Positions 36,224 to 45,165 are shown, numbered from the stretch's first letter. The stretch is DNA of 64,000 bases from Nitrosomonas sp. (GCA_019745325.1 JAIETK010000001.1:186001-250000); one strand, 5' to 3'. Notes: generated by a model not told the origin, from the letters alone. Numbers and translations: made by a program.

Positions 36224-38980
36224 TTAATCCCCGGTTCCGGTCGGATTTCTTTGGGCCGCGGTCAAACCGGCTTTCCATTCGTCCGGCAGGTTTTGCACCC
36301 AGCCGTTATAAACGTTCGGAATCGCTAGTACCCCTTGTCCGCCGAATCCCGGCAAGCCGCTGACGGTGTCGTCTTTGGCCGTGCCCGCGGTGTCGACCAA
36401 TGACACATAACCAGCGATTTTTGCCTTACTGAGATCGCCATCTTTGTCCGGATCAATATCGACTACCGTCAACCGGTTACCGAATTTGGTCGTCACGTAA
36501 GCGTAGTAACCGCCGCCTTGTTTCGCGCCAAAGTTGGCGCCGTGGCAACCTGGATCGCACGGCAGCATTTTGACAATCTTATCGGTCGCGGTATCGACGA
36601 TCACGATTTGACCGCCGGTCGATGCGATCACGACGGCTTTACCATCGGGAGAAACCGGCGTTTGAATCGGTAATACGCCAACTGGGCCGGAAATATCCCC
36701 AGTAATAGGATGGTAGTTTGCTATTAGATTGATGGTTGTCAACAATGCGCCACTTGCGCCATCAAGCACCGATAGCGAATGATGCAACAGGTTTGCCGCA
36801 TAGATTTTGCTCGAATCCGGCATCATGCCGATCGCAATCGGATGCGCACCGGGTGCATTATTGCCGGTCGGAGTGCGGGCCAGTATGCCGCCGGAAGAAC
36901 CGTAAATGCCGATGTCGTTGGTGTTGATGTTCGGCGTCACAATTTTGGTGCCGTCAGCGCTTACCCAGTGTCCATGCGGATTGGCTGAGGTATGGCCATG
37001 CGCCTGTGTAGGCAGCATTTTGCTGACATTGGTGGTGCCGGCAGGAATGATCGCGATGCCGTTCTCGCCGTTGATCGCGATGGTCAGATCGTCGTTGGAA
37101 GGCAGCGTCACCACATGCGACGGTGTATTGCCAACAGTGATGTTTTTGATCAACGCGCCGGTTTCACGGTCAATCATCGATAATTTGGTATCGAACCATT
37201 GGGTTTGATAAATCACCGATTGATCGCGGCTTGGCCACATATTATGCGGGTTGTTGTTGTTGATTCCCGGCAATGCAACTTTGCGCTTAACCGTCCAGTT
37301 GCTGGTATCTACCACTGTCGTGGTACCGGGTTTGTATTTTCCGGCGGTTTTCTCAAATTGCGTGTTGATCCACACTTCCCCTACCCCGGGTGCTGGATGA
37401 GGTGTTTCTGCTGAGCCAGGCATCGGAAGCGGTGCATTATAAATATTTAATTGCAAGCTATCATCAGACAATGGCGCTGCAATTCCACCGTCCGTTATAC
37501 CCCCATACGGTAGACCTGAAATTCTAACGGGCAGATTGGGGAATCTAACGTTCCAGACACCGGTTGAATAATCCTGCCAGTTAGCCGGTGAGGTGGCGAT
37601 AAAGAAGGTTTTGAGCAAACGTACAGCCAGATCGCTGCTGGTCGGCAAGCCGCTGATGCCGGTTACCAGATCAATCTTATAATCCATTGCCGGGTTGCCT
37701 AAATCAAGACCTTCGGTTTCCGGATCGTCGACAATCACCGCGCCGAACATGTACGGATGGACTTTACATGTGAATACATACAGTCCCGGCGTCGTCAGTT
37801 TGACGATACCGCCGCCACGATAGGCAGCGCTTTGATCGAATGGCATATGATGCGCACCGGTAGGCCATAACAGCGTACTGATGGTATGCACACCATTGGT
37901 ATCGGACATGACGAAGTTAACGCTGCTGCCCGGATAGATGACTTCCAGCGATTTGGTTTTGATATCGAAAGGCAATCCAACGATGGCGTCGCCACGCGCG
38001 CTTCTAAACCAGCTGGCGGGTTCGTCGCTGACTTCCAATGTTACCAAACCGGGTTCGGAAGGACGCGTGCCCAGCAGAATATTGCCATAAGGTGATGCGC
38101 CCACAACACTGTGGCCGTCTCCGCCGGTTGGATCAACGCGGAAACTGCCGTGCATGCCGGCTTCCATGTGCGCGATCAAATGGCAATGGAATTGCCAATC
38201 GCCGGGACCGACGCCGCTGCCGGCTTTAATGGTGAAGCTGTGGGTATCGGTACCGTCGTTCAGCAATTTGGTATCGATCACAGTCGTTGTATCTGTTTTG
38301 AGCCAACGGTGCGCATGTAAGTGGAACGTGTGTCCAGGCCCTACCGATAACACATGGAAGCGCACCAGATCGTTTTCAACCGCGCCTAAATCAGGGGCTG
38401 CCCAAAGCGGTTTTTGCACGCCGTCGGCCGATATTTCGGTACCCCAGAAGGTTGAGCCGACCATGAACAATACAAATTGTTTATCGAGATCGGCTTGCGC
38501 GACCGGCACGATGCTGCCGTCGTCATTAACGAAGCTATCGACCGGACCGTTGCGTTTATCAACGATCAGTGCACCGAAAAGCCCGAGCAATTCTTTGCCA
38601 TTGTCATTGCCACGGTAAACATAAGTACCTGTCTTATTGGCACGTAAAGTGTAGCTTTTGGTTTCACCCGGTTTGGCTTTTGCGCTATGGTTCATTACCA
38701 AGCCTGGCACATTGAAACCGACGTCAACCGCAGTGGTGTTGGTCAACGTTACTTGGACGGTATCACCTTGTTTGACGAACAAGGCCGGGCCGGGGATAAC
38801 CGCTTCGGCATCGCTGCCGGACGCGTAGCCTAATTGCCCGTTAGGCAAGGTTTTGGCGGTGAAACTAAAACTATGAACGGCGGCCATCGCCATCGACGAC
38901 GACAACAAAGCGGCGGCAAGCAGCATAAAGACTGCCAATGCCGCAATGCGTTTTTTGAATCCTATAATCTGTTCTTTCAT
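36224..38980 (-). CDS. Three-cupredoxin protein with C-terminal beta-propeller; C-terminal half of a multicopper oxidase site
   Basis: Periplasmic protein of 918 aa with a Sec signal peptide (about 1-33). Cupredoxin domain 1 (about 35-142) has lost the T2/T3 copper motifs: FNVP at about 89-92 where HxHG is expected and YRGN where HxH is expected. Domain 2 (about 165-283) keeps HTFHLHAH at 217-224 and HCHLIAHMEAGM at 265-276, which are the C-terminal ligands of the trinuclear site plus a T1 site. Domain 3 (about 330-418) is a separate cupredoxin with its own T1-like set His365, Cys405, His408, Met411. Residues about 530-918 form a YVTN-type beta-propeller with an odd CDPGCH sequence at 808-813. 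It starts 21 bp after the 333-aa gene behind AAGGA. The missing ligands are exactly those present in that neighbour. Confidence 0.88.
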   Translation of the reverse strand: MKEQIIGFKKRIAALAVFMLLAAALLSSSMAMAAVHSFSFTAKTLPNGQLGYASGSDAEAVIPGPALFVKQGDTVQVTLTNTTAVDVGFNVPGLVMNHSAKAKPGETKSYTLRANKTGTYVYRGNDNGKELLGLFGALIVDKRNGPVDSFVNDDGSIVPVAQADLDKQFVLFMVGSTFWGTEISADGVQKPLWAAPDLGAVENDLVRFHVLSVGPGHTFHLHAHRWLKTDTTTVIDTKLLNDGTDTHSFTIKAGSGVGPGDWQFHCHLIAHMEAGMHGSFRVDPTGGDGHSVVGASPYGNILLGTRPSEPGLVTLEVSDEPASWFRSARGDAIVGLPFDIKTKSLEVIYPGSSVNFVMSDTNGVHTISTLLWPTGAHHMPFDQSAAYRGGGIVKLTTPGLYVFTCKVHPYMFGAVIVDDPETEGLDLGNPAMDYKIDLVTGISGLPTSSDLAVRLLKTFFIATSPANWQDYSTGVWNVRFPNLPVRISGLPYGGITDGGIAAPLSDDSLQLNIYNAPLPMPGSAETPHPAPGVGEVWINTQFEKTAGKYKPGTTTVVDTSNWTVKRKVALPGINNNNPHNMWPSRDQSVIYQTQWFDTKLSMIDRETGALIKNITVGNTPSHVVTLPSNDDLTIAINGENGIAIIPAGTTNVSKMLPTQAHGHTSANPHGHWVSADGTKIVTPNINTNDIGIYGSSGGILARTPTGNNAPGAHPIAIGMMPDSSKIYAANLLHHSLSVLDGASGALLTTINLIANYHPITGDISGPVGVLPIQTPVSPDGKAVVIASTGGQIVIVDTATDKIVKMLPCDPGCHGANFGAKQGGGYYAYVTTKFGNRLTVVDIDPDKDGDLSKAKIAGYVSLVDTAGTAKDDTVSGLPGFGGQGVLAIPNVYNGWVQNLPDEWKAGLTAAQRNPTGTGD

Positions 38981-39001
38981 GATGTGATCCTTAATTGCTT
39001 A

Positions 39002-40003
39002 TTAATCAACGATAAAGTTACCGGTCATGCCCAATAATTTGTTGGTGAAATTGTTATCCATGTATTGGGTGCTTTTGTTCGCTTTGACAACGAATACATG
39101 TTTTTCCAGAGGACCGATTGCAATTTGATTGATAAGATTGTGCGTGCCCGGATCAAACCATTTGTAGCCATTCAGGCTAAAGTTGTGAATGTCCGTGCCC
39201 AAAGCAATGAGATGAAACCGGACATCGGTGTTTTTGGATGCATTGAACGATGGATTGACGCCATGTTTGGATTGCTGTTTGGTGGCGCCATCAATTTCAA
39301 CCCCCCAGAAAGCATCGTCACCCAGGTAAAGTAAGTATTCTTTGGAATAGGAACCGGCTTGTTGAGAGCTTCCTGCCGGATGGACGATGATTGCGCCAAA
39401 CAGACCCTTGTGCTCGGCGCCGTTATGGTTTTCGTAATTGTGATCGTGGTAGGCCCAGGTACCGGCGGTTCCAGGCGCAACGTCCCATTCGTACTCATAC
39501 GTTACAAAGTTATTTTCCGGGCCTTCTCCAGCACCCTCGTCGAGGACACGATTGATCGCTTTCAGCGTGCCGTCGCTCAGGATTTTGTAATGAACGCCGT
39601 GCACATGCACGCTGACCTGCTGGCTGATTCCCTTAACCGGGTAATCGGCCGAGATCGTATTAAACAGTGTCAGCTTGACTTTGTCGCCTTCGGTTAATTC
39701 GATAATCGGTCCCGGGATGGTGGCATTGGGACTGTACCGTCCGGTGACATCGAGGCCATCCACTTTATGACTGTGCATTCTATAAGCCAGCAGTAAGCCA
39801 TCGTCCTTGATATCTTCCGCGTACATTTCGATCACATGTTCGGCGGCATAACTTTTATCCGCGCCGATAAAAGATATTGACATTGCCAGTGCAAAACCGG
39901 CAACGGCTCGCGTGCATAGCGAGCGGTATGAAATCTTTGCTGTTTCGATGCCGCGCTGCGAAAGTGGCATGTCACAGCTCAATTGAATCACTTGAAACGA
40001 CAT
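39002..40003 (-). CDS. Two-cupredoxin protein; N-terminal half of a multicopper oxidase site
   Basis: Exported 333-aa protein. AGGAGG lies 8 bases upstream of the start, so the long n-region before the hydrophobic segment VAGFALAMSISFIGA (about 34-48) is probably real. Domain 1 (about 55-210) carries HVHG at 133-136 and HDH at 186-188, the N-terminal T2/T3 ligands of multicopper oxidases. Domain 2 (about 220-333) keeps only a remnant: HNFSLNGY at 273-280 in place of HxxHxHxH, and YMDNNFTNKLLGM at 314-326 in place of HCHxxxHxxxxM. Alone it cannot form a complete trinuclear site. It is the first gene of a two-gene operon with the 918-aa protein, which has the complementary ligands. Confidence 0.88.
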   Translation of the reverse strand: MSFQVIQLSCDMPLSQRGIETAKISYRSLCTRAVAGFALAMSISFIGADKSYAAEHVIEMYAEDIKDDGLLLAYRMHSHKVDGLDVTGRYSPNATIPGPIIELTEGDKVKLTLFNTISADYPVKGISQQVSVHVHGVHYKILSDGTLKAINRVLDEGAGEGPENNFVTYEYEWDVAPGTAGTWAYHDHNYENHNGAEHKGLFGAIIVHPAGSSQQAGSYSKEYLLYLGDDAFWGVEIDGATKQQSKHGVNPSFNASKNTDVRFHLIALGTDIHNFSLNGYKWFDPGTHNLINQIAIGPLEKHVFVVKANKSTQYMDNNFTNKLLGMTGNFIVD

Positions 40004-40188
40004 TTAGGTTCCCTCCTGTGGTGAAAAATATTTCGTAGTCAGCGAAACGTGAAGGAAAAATACATCGCGGGTAGTTTGTGCGGGTATTTTGAATGAATTC
40101 CACGATTCTCTTGAAACCTACGATTTGAGAAATGGATAGCAGAGGTGGAAAATTGCTATCTATTTAATCAGAGAGGGATTTTAGCAAA

Positions 40189-40244
40189 GTTAACTTCGGC
40201 TAAGTAGATGTCATTTGTCCTTAAGATTCTGCTAACTTCGGGTA
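40189..40244 (-). promoter_or_regulatory. Spaced direct repeat upstream of the multicopper oxidase operon
   Basis: Two 14-bp copies of GYTAACTTCGGSTA lie at 40189-40202 and 40231-40244, 42 bp apart, which is about four helical turns. They stand in the 292-bp gap between the regulator gene and the oxidase operon on the same strand. A binding site for the adjacent NarL-type regulator is a natural guess. Confidence 0.45.
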
Positions 40245-40295
40245 TATTGCGGGATAAATAGCTTTCTTATAGGGCAGTTGTCCCTGTCCTTCGGG

Positions 40296-41021
40296 TTAAA
40301 TGTCCGTGTCGGTCGGGTCAAATGTCCCGATCAAGTAGGATTCTTTGAAGTAATTGTATAGCGGTGCTTTCAGGCACAATTCAATCTGTTTCTTAACGCC
40401 GATTTTCTTATAGATAGCCGACAGTTGATTACGCACTGTTTTCTCGGTAATTAACAATTGCCCGCTAATTTCCTTGGCCGATAAGCCCTTGCATGCAAGG
40501 TAGGCGATATGGCGTTCGCTGTCGCTTAATTTTGGGGGATTGGCTAATTTCGCGGCGGCTGGCAATTCTGCGCAGGGCTTGGGGTTGAACTGCGCTTGCC
40601 AGAGCAATTTGGTGACATTGCGATCAAACCAGATTTGCCCGGTATGAATGGCATAGATGGCTTTAAGCAGCATGTCGGACGGGTGCTGCTTGCTGATAAT
40701 ACCGGCGGCTCCAGAACGGAATGTTTGCAGGTGCGTTTGTTCGTTATTGTGATGTGAAAAAGCCAGCACTTTGCTTTGCGGGCTGATTTGCAGCAGTTTG
40801 GCGATATCCTCGGCATAATTTTGGTTACTGAGGAGTAAATCCATCAAAATTACGTCGGGGTTATGTTGCGAAGTTAAATTGAACAGATCTTCTATGGAAT
40901 TTGTGTCTGCAATCAGACGGATGACAGCATGCTTTTCAAACAACGATCGTAAACCAAGATTGACTAGCTCAAAACTCTCGGCGACCAGAATGCGTATTTT
41001 GGTGCTTGATGGCTCAACCAT
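40296..41021 (-). CDS. NarL/FixJ-type response regulator
   Basis: A 241-aa transcription factor. The receiver domain (about 8-125) has the phospho-acceptor in VILMDLLLS at about residue 61 and the conserved Lys in IISKQHP. The acidic pair near the N-terminus is reduced to Ala-Glu (ILVAESF), so magnesium binding may be weak. The LuxR-type helix-turn-helix is LSDSERHIAYLACKGLSAKE to ITEKTVRNQLSAIYKKIGVK at about 167-209. There is no sensor kinase beside it. The last codons lie in a 22-bp tandem repeat. It precedes the copper oxidase operon on the same strand and probably controls it. Confidence 0.88.
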   Translation of the reverse strand: MVEPSSTKIRILVAESFELVNLGLRSLFEKHAVIRLIADTNSIEDLFNLTSQHNPDVILMDLLLSNQNYAEDIAKLLQISPQSKVLAFSHHNNEQTHLQTFRSGAAGIISKQHPSDMLLKAIYAIHTGQIWFDRNVTKLLWQAQFNPKPCAELPAAAKLANPPKLSDSERHIAYLACKGLSAKEISGQLLITEKTVRNQLSAIYKKIGVKKQIELCLKAPLYNYFKESYLIGTFDPTDTDI

Positions 41022-41447
41022 GCTTGTTATTGTTTTTTTTTAGATCGGATAAAGTTATTAACAGGATTGAATCACAAATTGACCGGGCCATATCGCTTCT
41101 CTTAACAGGCCAGTGATTGATCAACTCAATCAAGCTTTTGCAGAGAATTATCACAATTTATTATTTTCTGGATCAATTTTAGCAAATCCATTTAACAATA
41201 AGAAGATGATATTTATCCCGATAAATCGTCATTTATTGGTTTTTTTGAAAAAAATATCCCGGTTGTCGCTGTGTGTAATTCTAAAATTGATCGTATTGAC
41301 GAAAAAGTGTCTTGAATCAAAGCGCGATTTTTTTGCTACGCGCTGATCCATGATTTCGCAAAACGATTCAAATTCCTACAAAACCGAGCAGGGGTGATCG
41401 ATTCATATTAAAATCGCAGCTTTTGCCAATTTCCACGAATCAATTGT
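41022..41447. other. 426-bp AT-rich intergenic region
   Basis: Between the divergent regulator and suhB genes. It is AT-rich and must contain both promoters. An open frame of 77 codons at 41113-41346 has no ribosome site and a composition typical of chance, so I do not call it. No tRNA, terminator or repeat was seen. Confidence 0.5.
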
Positions 41448-42275
41448 ATGCATCCGATGTTGACCATTGCGGTGAAAGCCGCGCGCCGTGCCGGTAGTAT
41501 TATTAATCAAGCTTCGCAAAACCTGGATTTGCTGACGGTATCGAAAAAATCACACAGTGATTACGTCAGCGAGGTGGATGGCGCAGCGGAAGCGGCGATC
41601 ATCAAAATACTGCATTCAGCTTATCCGGATCATGCGATTCTAGCGGAAGAAAGCGGCCGTCAAGGCGATCACGAAAAGTCGGAGTTTTTGTGGATCATTG
41701 ATCCGCTGGACGGCACCACTAATTTTTTGCATGGTTTTCCCAAGTACTCGGTTTCCATCGCGCTCAAGCATAAAGGCGTATTAACCCATGCGGTGGTTTA
41801 TGATCCGAACATGAATGAGTTATTCACAGCGAGCCGAGGAACGGGTGCATTTCTGAACGATCGCCGCATTCGTGTCAGTAAACGCAACAAACTGGATGAT
41901 TGTTTGATCGGGACCGGGATACCGTTTCGCGATTTGACGCATTTAGACGCGTATCTTGCCATGTTCAAGGATATCGTGCCGCGCACTGCGGGTATTCGCC
42001 GGCCGGGTTCCGCCGCGCTGGATCTGGCGTATGTCGCAGCGGGCCGTTATGATGGATTCTGGGAGATCGGTTTGGCGCCTTGGGATATGGCGGCCGGTTG
42101 CTTGCTGATTACCGAAGCCGGTGGTTTGGTGGGCGATCTGGAAGGCAACGGCACATTTCTGGAAAGCGGTCAGATCATAGCCGGCAGTCCTAAAGTGTTC
42201 TCGCAGTTGCTGCAACTGATTACGCCGCACCTGACACCTGCATTGATTGAAGCGCAGCGCGCCACTAAATCCTAG
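41448..42275 (+). CDS. suhB: Inositol-1-monophosphatase family protein SuhB
   Basis: Mg-dependent phosphatase, in E. coli also a factor in rRNA antitermination. Metal-binding motifs are [15 protein letters not shown] at about residues 84-98, the Glu-Glu of ILAEESG at about 65-71 and [15 protein letters not shown] at about 214-228. Length of 275 aa is normal. The stop TAG lies at the left edge of repeat copy C, and the convergent scpB gene begins to be read through the other edge. Confidence 0.94.
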   Translation: MHPMLTIAVKAARRAGSIINQASQNLDLLTVSKKSHSDYVSEVDGAAEAAIIKILHSAYPDHAILAEESGRQGDHEKSEFLWIIDPLDGTTNFLHGFPKYSVSIALKHKGVLTHAVVYDPNMNELFTASRGTGAFLNDRRIRVSKRNKLDDCLIGTGIPFRDLTHLDAYLAMFKDIVPRTAGIRRPGSAALDLAYVAAGRYDGFWEIGLAPWDMAAGCLLITEAGGLVGDLEGNGTFLESGQIIAGSPKVFSQLLQLITPHLTPALIEAQRATKS

Positions 42276-42370
42276 CGCTGATTAATTGAAATCACTTTGG
42301 TGCGCGGTACTCGTTTCTTCGCCTATCTTGCAGATAGGTTTCGTCCGCCGTATTAATCTGCGTTTTCCTT
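42273..42370. repeat. Inverted-repeat element, copy C (internally shortened)
   Basis: A 98-bp relic of the same family. The left end CGCTGATTAATTG has lost the outer AGGAAA. The right end ATTAATCTGCGTTTTCCTT is almost complete. Internal GGTACTCG and CGCCTATCTTG match copies A and E. It fills the whole gap between suhB and scpB; the right-hand arm encodes the last five residues and stop of ScpB. Confidence 0.7.
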
Positions 42371-42994
42371 CTGATCCGTTGAACCGGTTTCCGTAAAAGG
42401 CAGCGCCTGATTCCGGTTGTCCGGTTCGATCAAGGATTGCATCTCTTCCAGCGGCGGCAGTTCTTCCAATGTCCGTAAATTCAGATCGTCGAGGAAATGC
42501 GATGTGGTGGCAAACAGCGCCGGTTTTCCCGGCACATTGCGATGCCCGACCTCTTCGATCCAGCCGCGCGCCAGCAGCGTTTTGAGTACTGAGGTGGAGA
42601 CGCTGACGCCGCGGATTTCTTCGATATCCCCGCGTGTAACCGGTTGCCGGTAAGCGATGATGGCCAGCGTTTCCAGCACCGCGCGCGAATAGCGTGGTGT
42701 TTTTTGCGGCGCGAGCTTTTCCAGGAACGGTTGCATTTCAGGTTTAGTCTGGAAGCGCCAGCCGCTGGCGACAGTGACCAGTTCAATGCCGCTGTCGCGC
42801 CATTTGCCGCGAATTTCTTCCAGCAGCTTTGAAATCACCGGATGGCTCAATTCCTGATCGAATAATTTCCGCAATTCACTAACCGGCAGCGGCTCTTGCG
42901 TGGAAAGTAAAACGGCTTCCAGAATTTGTTTTGCTTTTTCCGGATTGAGCGATTCTAAAGTGACAGGATTAGGCGATGTCGACGGCACGGACAT
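42353..42994 (-). CDS. scpB: Segregation and condensation protein B
   Basis: Winged-helix partner of SMC-ScpA in chromosome condensation. Typical text is EAVLLSTQEPLPVSELRKLF (about 27-46) and YSRAVLETLAIIAYRQPVTR (about 101-120) followed by IEEIRGVS. Length of 213 aa is normal. It overlaps scpA by 26 bp. The C-terminal Lys-Glu-Asn-Ala-Asp and TAA stop are encoded by the terminal inverted repeat of element copy C, so the present end of the protein was created by that element. Confidence 0.94.
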   Translation of the reverse strand: MSVPSTSPNPVTLESLNPEKAKQILEAVLLSTQEPLPVSELRKLFDQELSHPVISKLLEEIRGKWRDSGIELVTVASGWRFQTKPEMQPFLEKLAPQKTPRYSRAVLETLAIIAYRQPVTRGDIEEIRGVSVSTSVLKTLLARGWIEEVGHRNVPGKPALFATTSHFLDDLNLRTLEELPPLEEMQSLIEPDNRNQALPFTETGSTDQKENAD

Positions 42995-43772
42995 AGATGG
43001 TTCCGGAATCGTGGGATTGAGAAATTTCCAGCAGTAATTCCTTGGCCAGTTCGAGTATCGCCAAGAAAGTGACCACCACCTCGGCGACCGTCGCGGAAGC
43101 GCTGAATAAGTCGTAAAACTCGACTTGTTTCCGTGCGCGTAAGTCGCGTAAAACCTGGCTCATGTAAGCGCGCACCGAAAGCGTTTCACGCTTGACCTGG
43201 TGATGCCGGTTAATCTTGGCGCGCGCCAGAATAGCGATCCAAGCATTCCGCAGATCATCGCTGCCGACATCGGGCAATTGGATGGCTTCATCACGTTCTA
43301 TCCAGATCTGCGCGATGCTGAAATCACGCTCGGCTTGAGGTAATCCATTGAGCCGGTCCGCGGCTTTTTTCATTTGTTCATACTCGAGCAGGCGCCGCAC
43401 CAGCTCGGCACGCGGGTCGCATTCTTCCACCGTTTCAGTTTTTGGCTTGGGGAGCAGCATGCGCGATTTGATTTCAATCAATAGCGCGGTCATCAGCAAA
43501 TATTCCGCCGCCAGTTCCAATTGATCGATCCGCATCATTTCGACATAGGTCATGTATTGCTGTGTCAATTCCGCCATCGGGATGTCGAGAATGTTGAGAT
43601 TGTGCTTGCGGATCAGGTACAACAACAGATCAAGCGGCCCCTGGAACGTATCGAGAAAGACTTCCAGCGCATCCGGCGGGATGTATAAATCGTGCGGGAT
43701 TTCCAGTAACGGTTCGCCGCAAATCCGGGCAACCGGCTGCGGTTCGACGGAGTCAATGACCGGATTCACCAT
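42969..43772 (-). CDS. scpA: Segregation and condensation protein A
   Basis: Kleisin subunit of the SMC condensin. The N-terminal segment VFLDTFQGPLDLLLYLIRKH at about residues 38-57 and the following LNILDIPMAELTQQYM are the family signature; VVTFLAILELAKE near the C-terminus is the winged-helix part that binds SMC. Length of 267 aa is normal. It lies 20 bp after trpS and overlaps scpB. Confidence 0.95.
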   Translation of the reverse strand: MVNPVIDSVEPQPVARICGEPLLEIPHDLYIPPDALEVFLDTFQGPLDLLLYLIRKHNLNILDIPMAELTQQYMTYVEMMRIDQLELAAEYLLMTALLIEIKSRMLLPKPKTETVEECDPRAELVRRLLEYEQMKKAADRLNGLPQAERDFSIAQIWIERDEAIQLPDVGSDDLRNAWIAILARAKINRHHQVKRETLSVRAYMSQVLRDLRARKQVEFYDLFSASATVAEVVVTFLAILELAKELLLEISQSHDSGTIYVRAVDIA

Positions 43773-43792
43773 TGGCTAGCGGCTAACCGGAT

Positions 43793-44995
43793 TCAGGAAT
43801 AATTCAAACCCATTGCTTCGCGGATGTCCCGCATGGTTTCTTCCGCCAGCTTGTTGGCTTTCTCGCAGCCGTCGGCGATGATGTTGCGCACCAGGGTCGG
43901 GTCTTCTTCGTATTTTTTGATGCGTTCATGCATCGGCGCTTGCTCGGCGAGAATCTTATCGATTACCGGCGATTTGCAATCAAGGCAGCCGATTTCGGCG
44001 TTCTTGCATCCCTTTTGCACCCAATCGCGGGTAGCGTCGTCGGAATACACCAGGTGAAATTGCCACACCGGGCATTTGGCGGGATCGCCCGGATCGCTGC
44101 GGCGCACCCGCGCCGGGTCGGTCGGCATGGTGCGCACTTTTTTGCGGATGCTTTCCGGGTCTTCGCGCAAGCTGATGGTGTTGTTGTATGACTTGGACAT
44201 TTTCTGCCCGTCCAGTCCCGGCATGCGCGAAGCTTCGGTCAGCAGCGTTTCCGGTTCGGTCAGGATCATTTTGCCGCCGCCTTCGAGATAACCGAACAAG
44301 CGTTCGCGGTCGCCCAGGCTTAAGTTTTGCTGCTCATTCAGTAACGAACGCGCTTCTTCCAGGGCATTTTCATCGCCCTGCTCCTGATACAGCGTGCGCA
44401 ACTCGGTATACAGCTTGGATTTTTTCGAGCCGAGTTTTTTGATCGCGGCTTCGGCTTTTTCTTCAAAACCGGGTTCCTTGCCATAAATATGGTTGAAACG
44501 GCGCGAAATTTCGCGGGTAAATTCCAGATGCGGCGCTTGGTCTTCGCCGACCGGCACGAGATTAGCGCGGTAAATCAGGATATCGGCGCTTTGCAACAGC
44601 GGGTAGCCAAGAAAGCCGTAAGTGCTCAGGTCTTTCTCCGACAGCTTTTCCTGCTGATCTTTATAAGTGGGAACGCGTTCCAGCCAGCCGAGCGGCGTCA
44701 TCATCGACAGCAGCAAATACAACTCGGCGTGCGCCGGGACTTTGGATTGAATGAACAGAATCGCCTGTGCCGGGTCGACGCCCGCGGCCAGCCAGTCGAT
44801 GACCATATCCCAAACATTTTGCTCGATGATTTCAGGCGAATCGTAATGGGTTGTCAGCGCGTGCCAATCGGCGACAAAAAACAGGCATTCGTATTGCTGT
44901 TGCAATTTCACCCAATTTTTCAAGACGCCGTGATAATGTCCTAAATGCAAGCTCCCGGTGGGACGCATACCCGATAAAACGCGATCAGCAAACAT
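43793..44995 (-). CDS. trpS: Tryptophanyl-tRNA synthetase
   Basis: Class I aminoacyl-tRNA synthetase. The HIGH-type motif is SLHLGHYHGVL at about residues 15-25 and the KMSKS motif is GQKMSKSYNN at about 260-269. The product of 400 aa is longer than the 330-350 aa typical form. The extra part is an insert around residues 180-240 (KAEAAIKKLGSKKSKLYTEL), which is also seen in other betaproteobacteria. It is followed directly by scpA and scpB, a common arrangement. Confidence 0.96.
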   Translation of the reverse strand: MFADRVLSGMRPTGSLHLGHYHGVLKNWVKLQQQYECLFFVADWHALTTHYDSPEIIEQNVWDMVIDWLAAGVDPAQAILFIQSKVPAHAELYLLLSMMTPLGWLERVPTYKDQQEKLSEKDLSTYGFLGYPLLQSADILIYRANLVPVGEDQAPHLEFTREISRRFNHIYGKEPGFEEKAEAAIKKLGSKKSKLYTELRTLYQEQGDENALEEARSLLNEQQNLSLGDRERLFGYLEGGGKMILTEPETLLTEASRMPGLDGQKMSKSYNNTISLREDPESIRKKVRTMPTDPARVRRSDPGDPAKCPVWQFHLVYSDDATRDWVQKGCKNAEIGCLDCKSPVIDKILAEQAPMHERIKKYEEDPTLVRNIIADGCEKANKLAEETMRDIREAMGLNYS

Positions 44996-45025
44996 ATGGA
45001 TATCCTAGTATTGAAATGTTGTTAA

Positions 45026-45165
45026 CAGGTCTTTGAAAAACTATCTGCGTTGCCGCTACGGTGTTAAAAACAAGCTCAAAATGCTCATTTATTCTGCATA
45101 AACTGCGCTTTTTCGCTTGTTTTTGCCTTGTATCGGCTGCCTCGAAAACGTTTTTCAGCGGCCTG
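45026..45165. repeat. Second type of intergenic inverted-repeat element (about 140 bp)
   Basis: Bounded by CAGGTCTTTGAAAAAC (45026-45041) and GTTTTTCAGCGGCCTG (45150-45165), which are inverses at 13 of 16 positions. The interior shows no ORF and is unlike the TTAA-type family. It directly abuts element copy D. Together they fill the 308-bp gap between trpS and the protease gene. A weaker relic of its right end may be at 58945-58980. Confidence 0.5.

Noticed and set aside
41113..41346. 77-codon open frame between the NarL-type regulator and suhB
   Set aside because: No ribosome site, AT-driven composition rich in Leu/Ile/Lys/Phe, and no recognisable protein feature; likely chance in AT-rich DNA.
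43793..44995. TrpS insert (extra 50-60 aa) as an intein or fusion
   Set aside because: The insert is short, charged and helical and similar inserts are familiar from long-form TrpS of betaproteobacteria.
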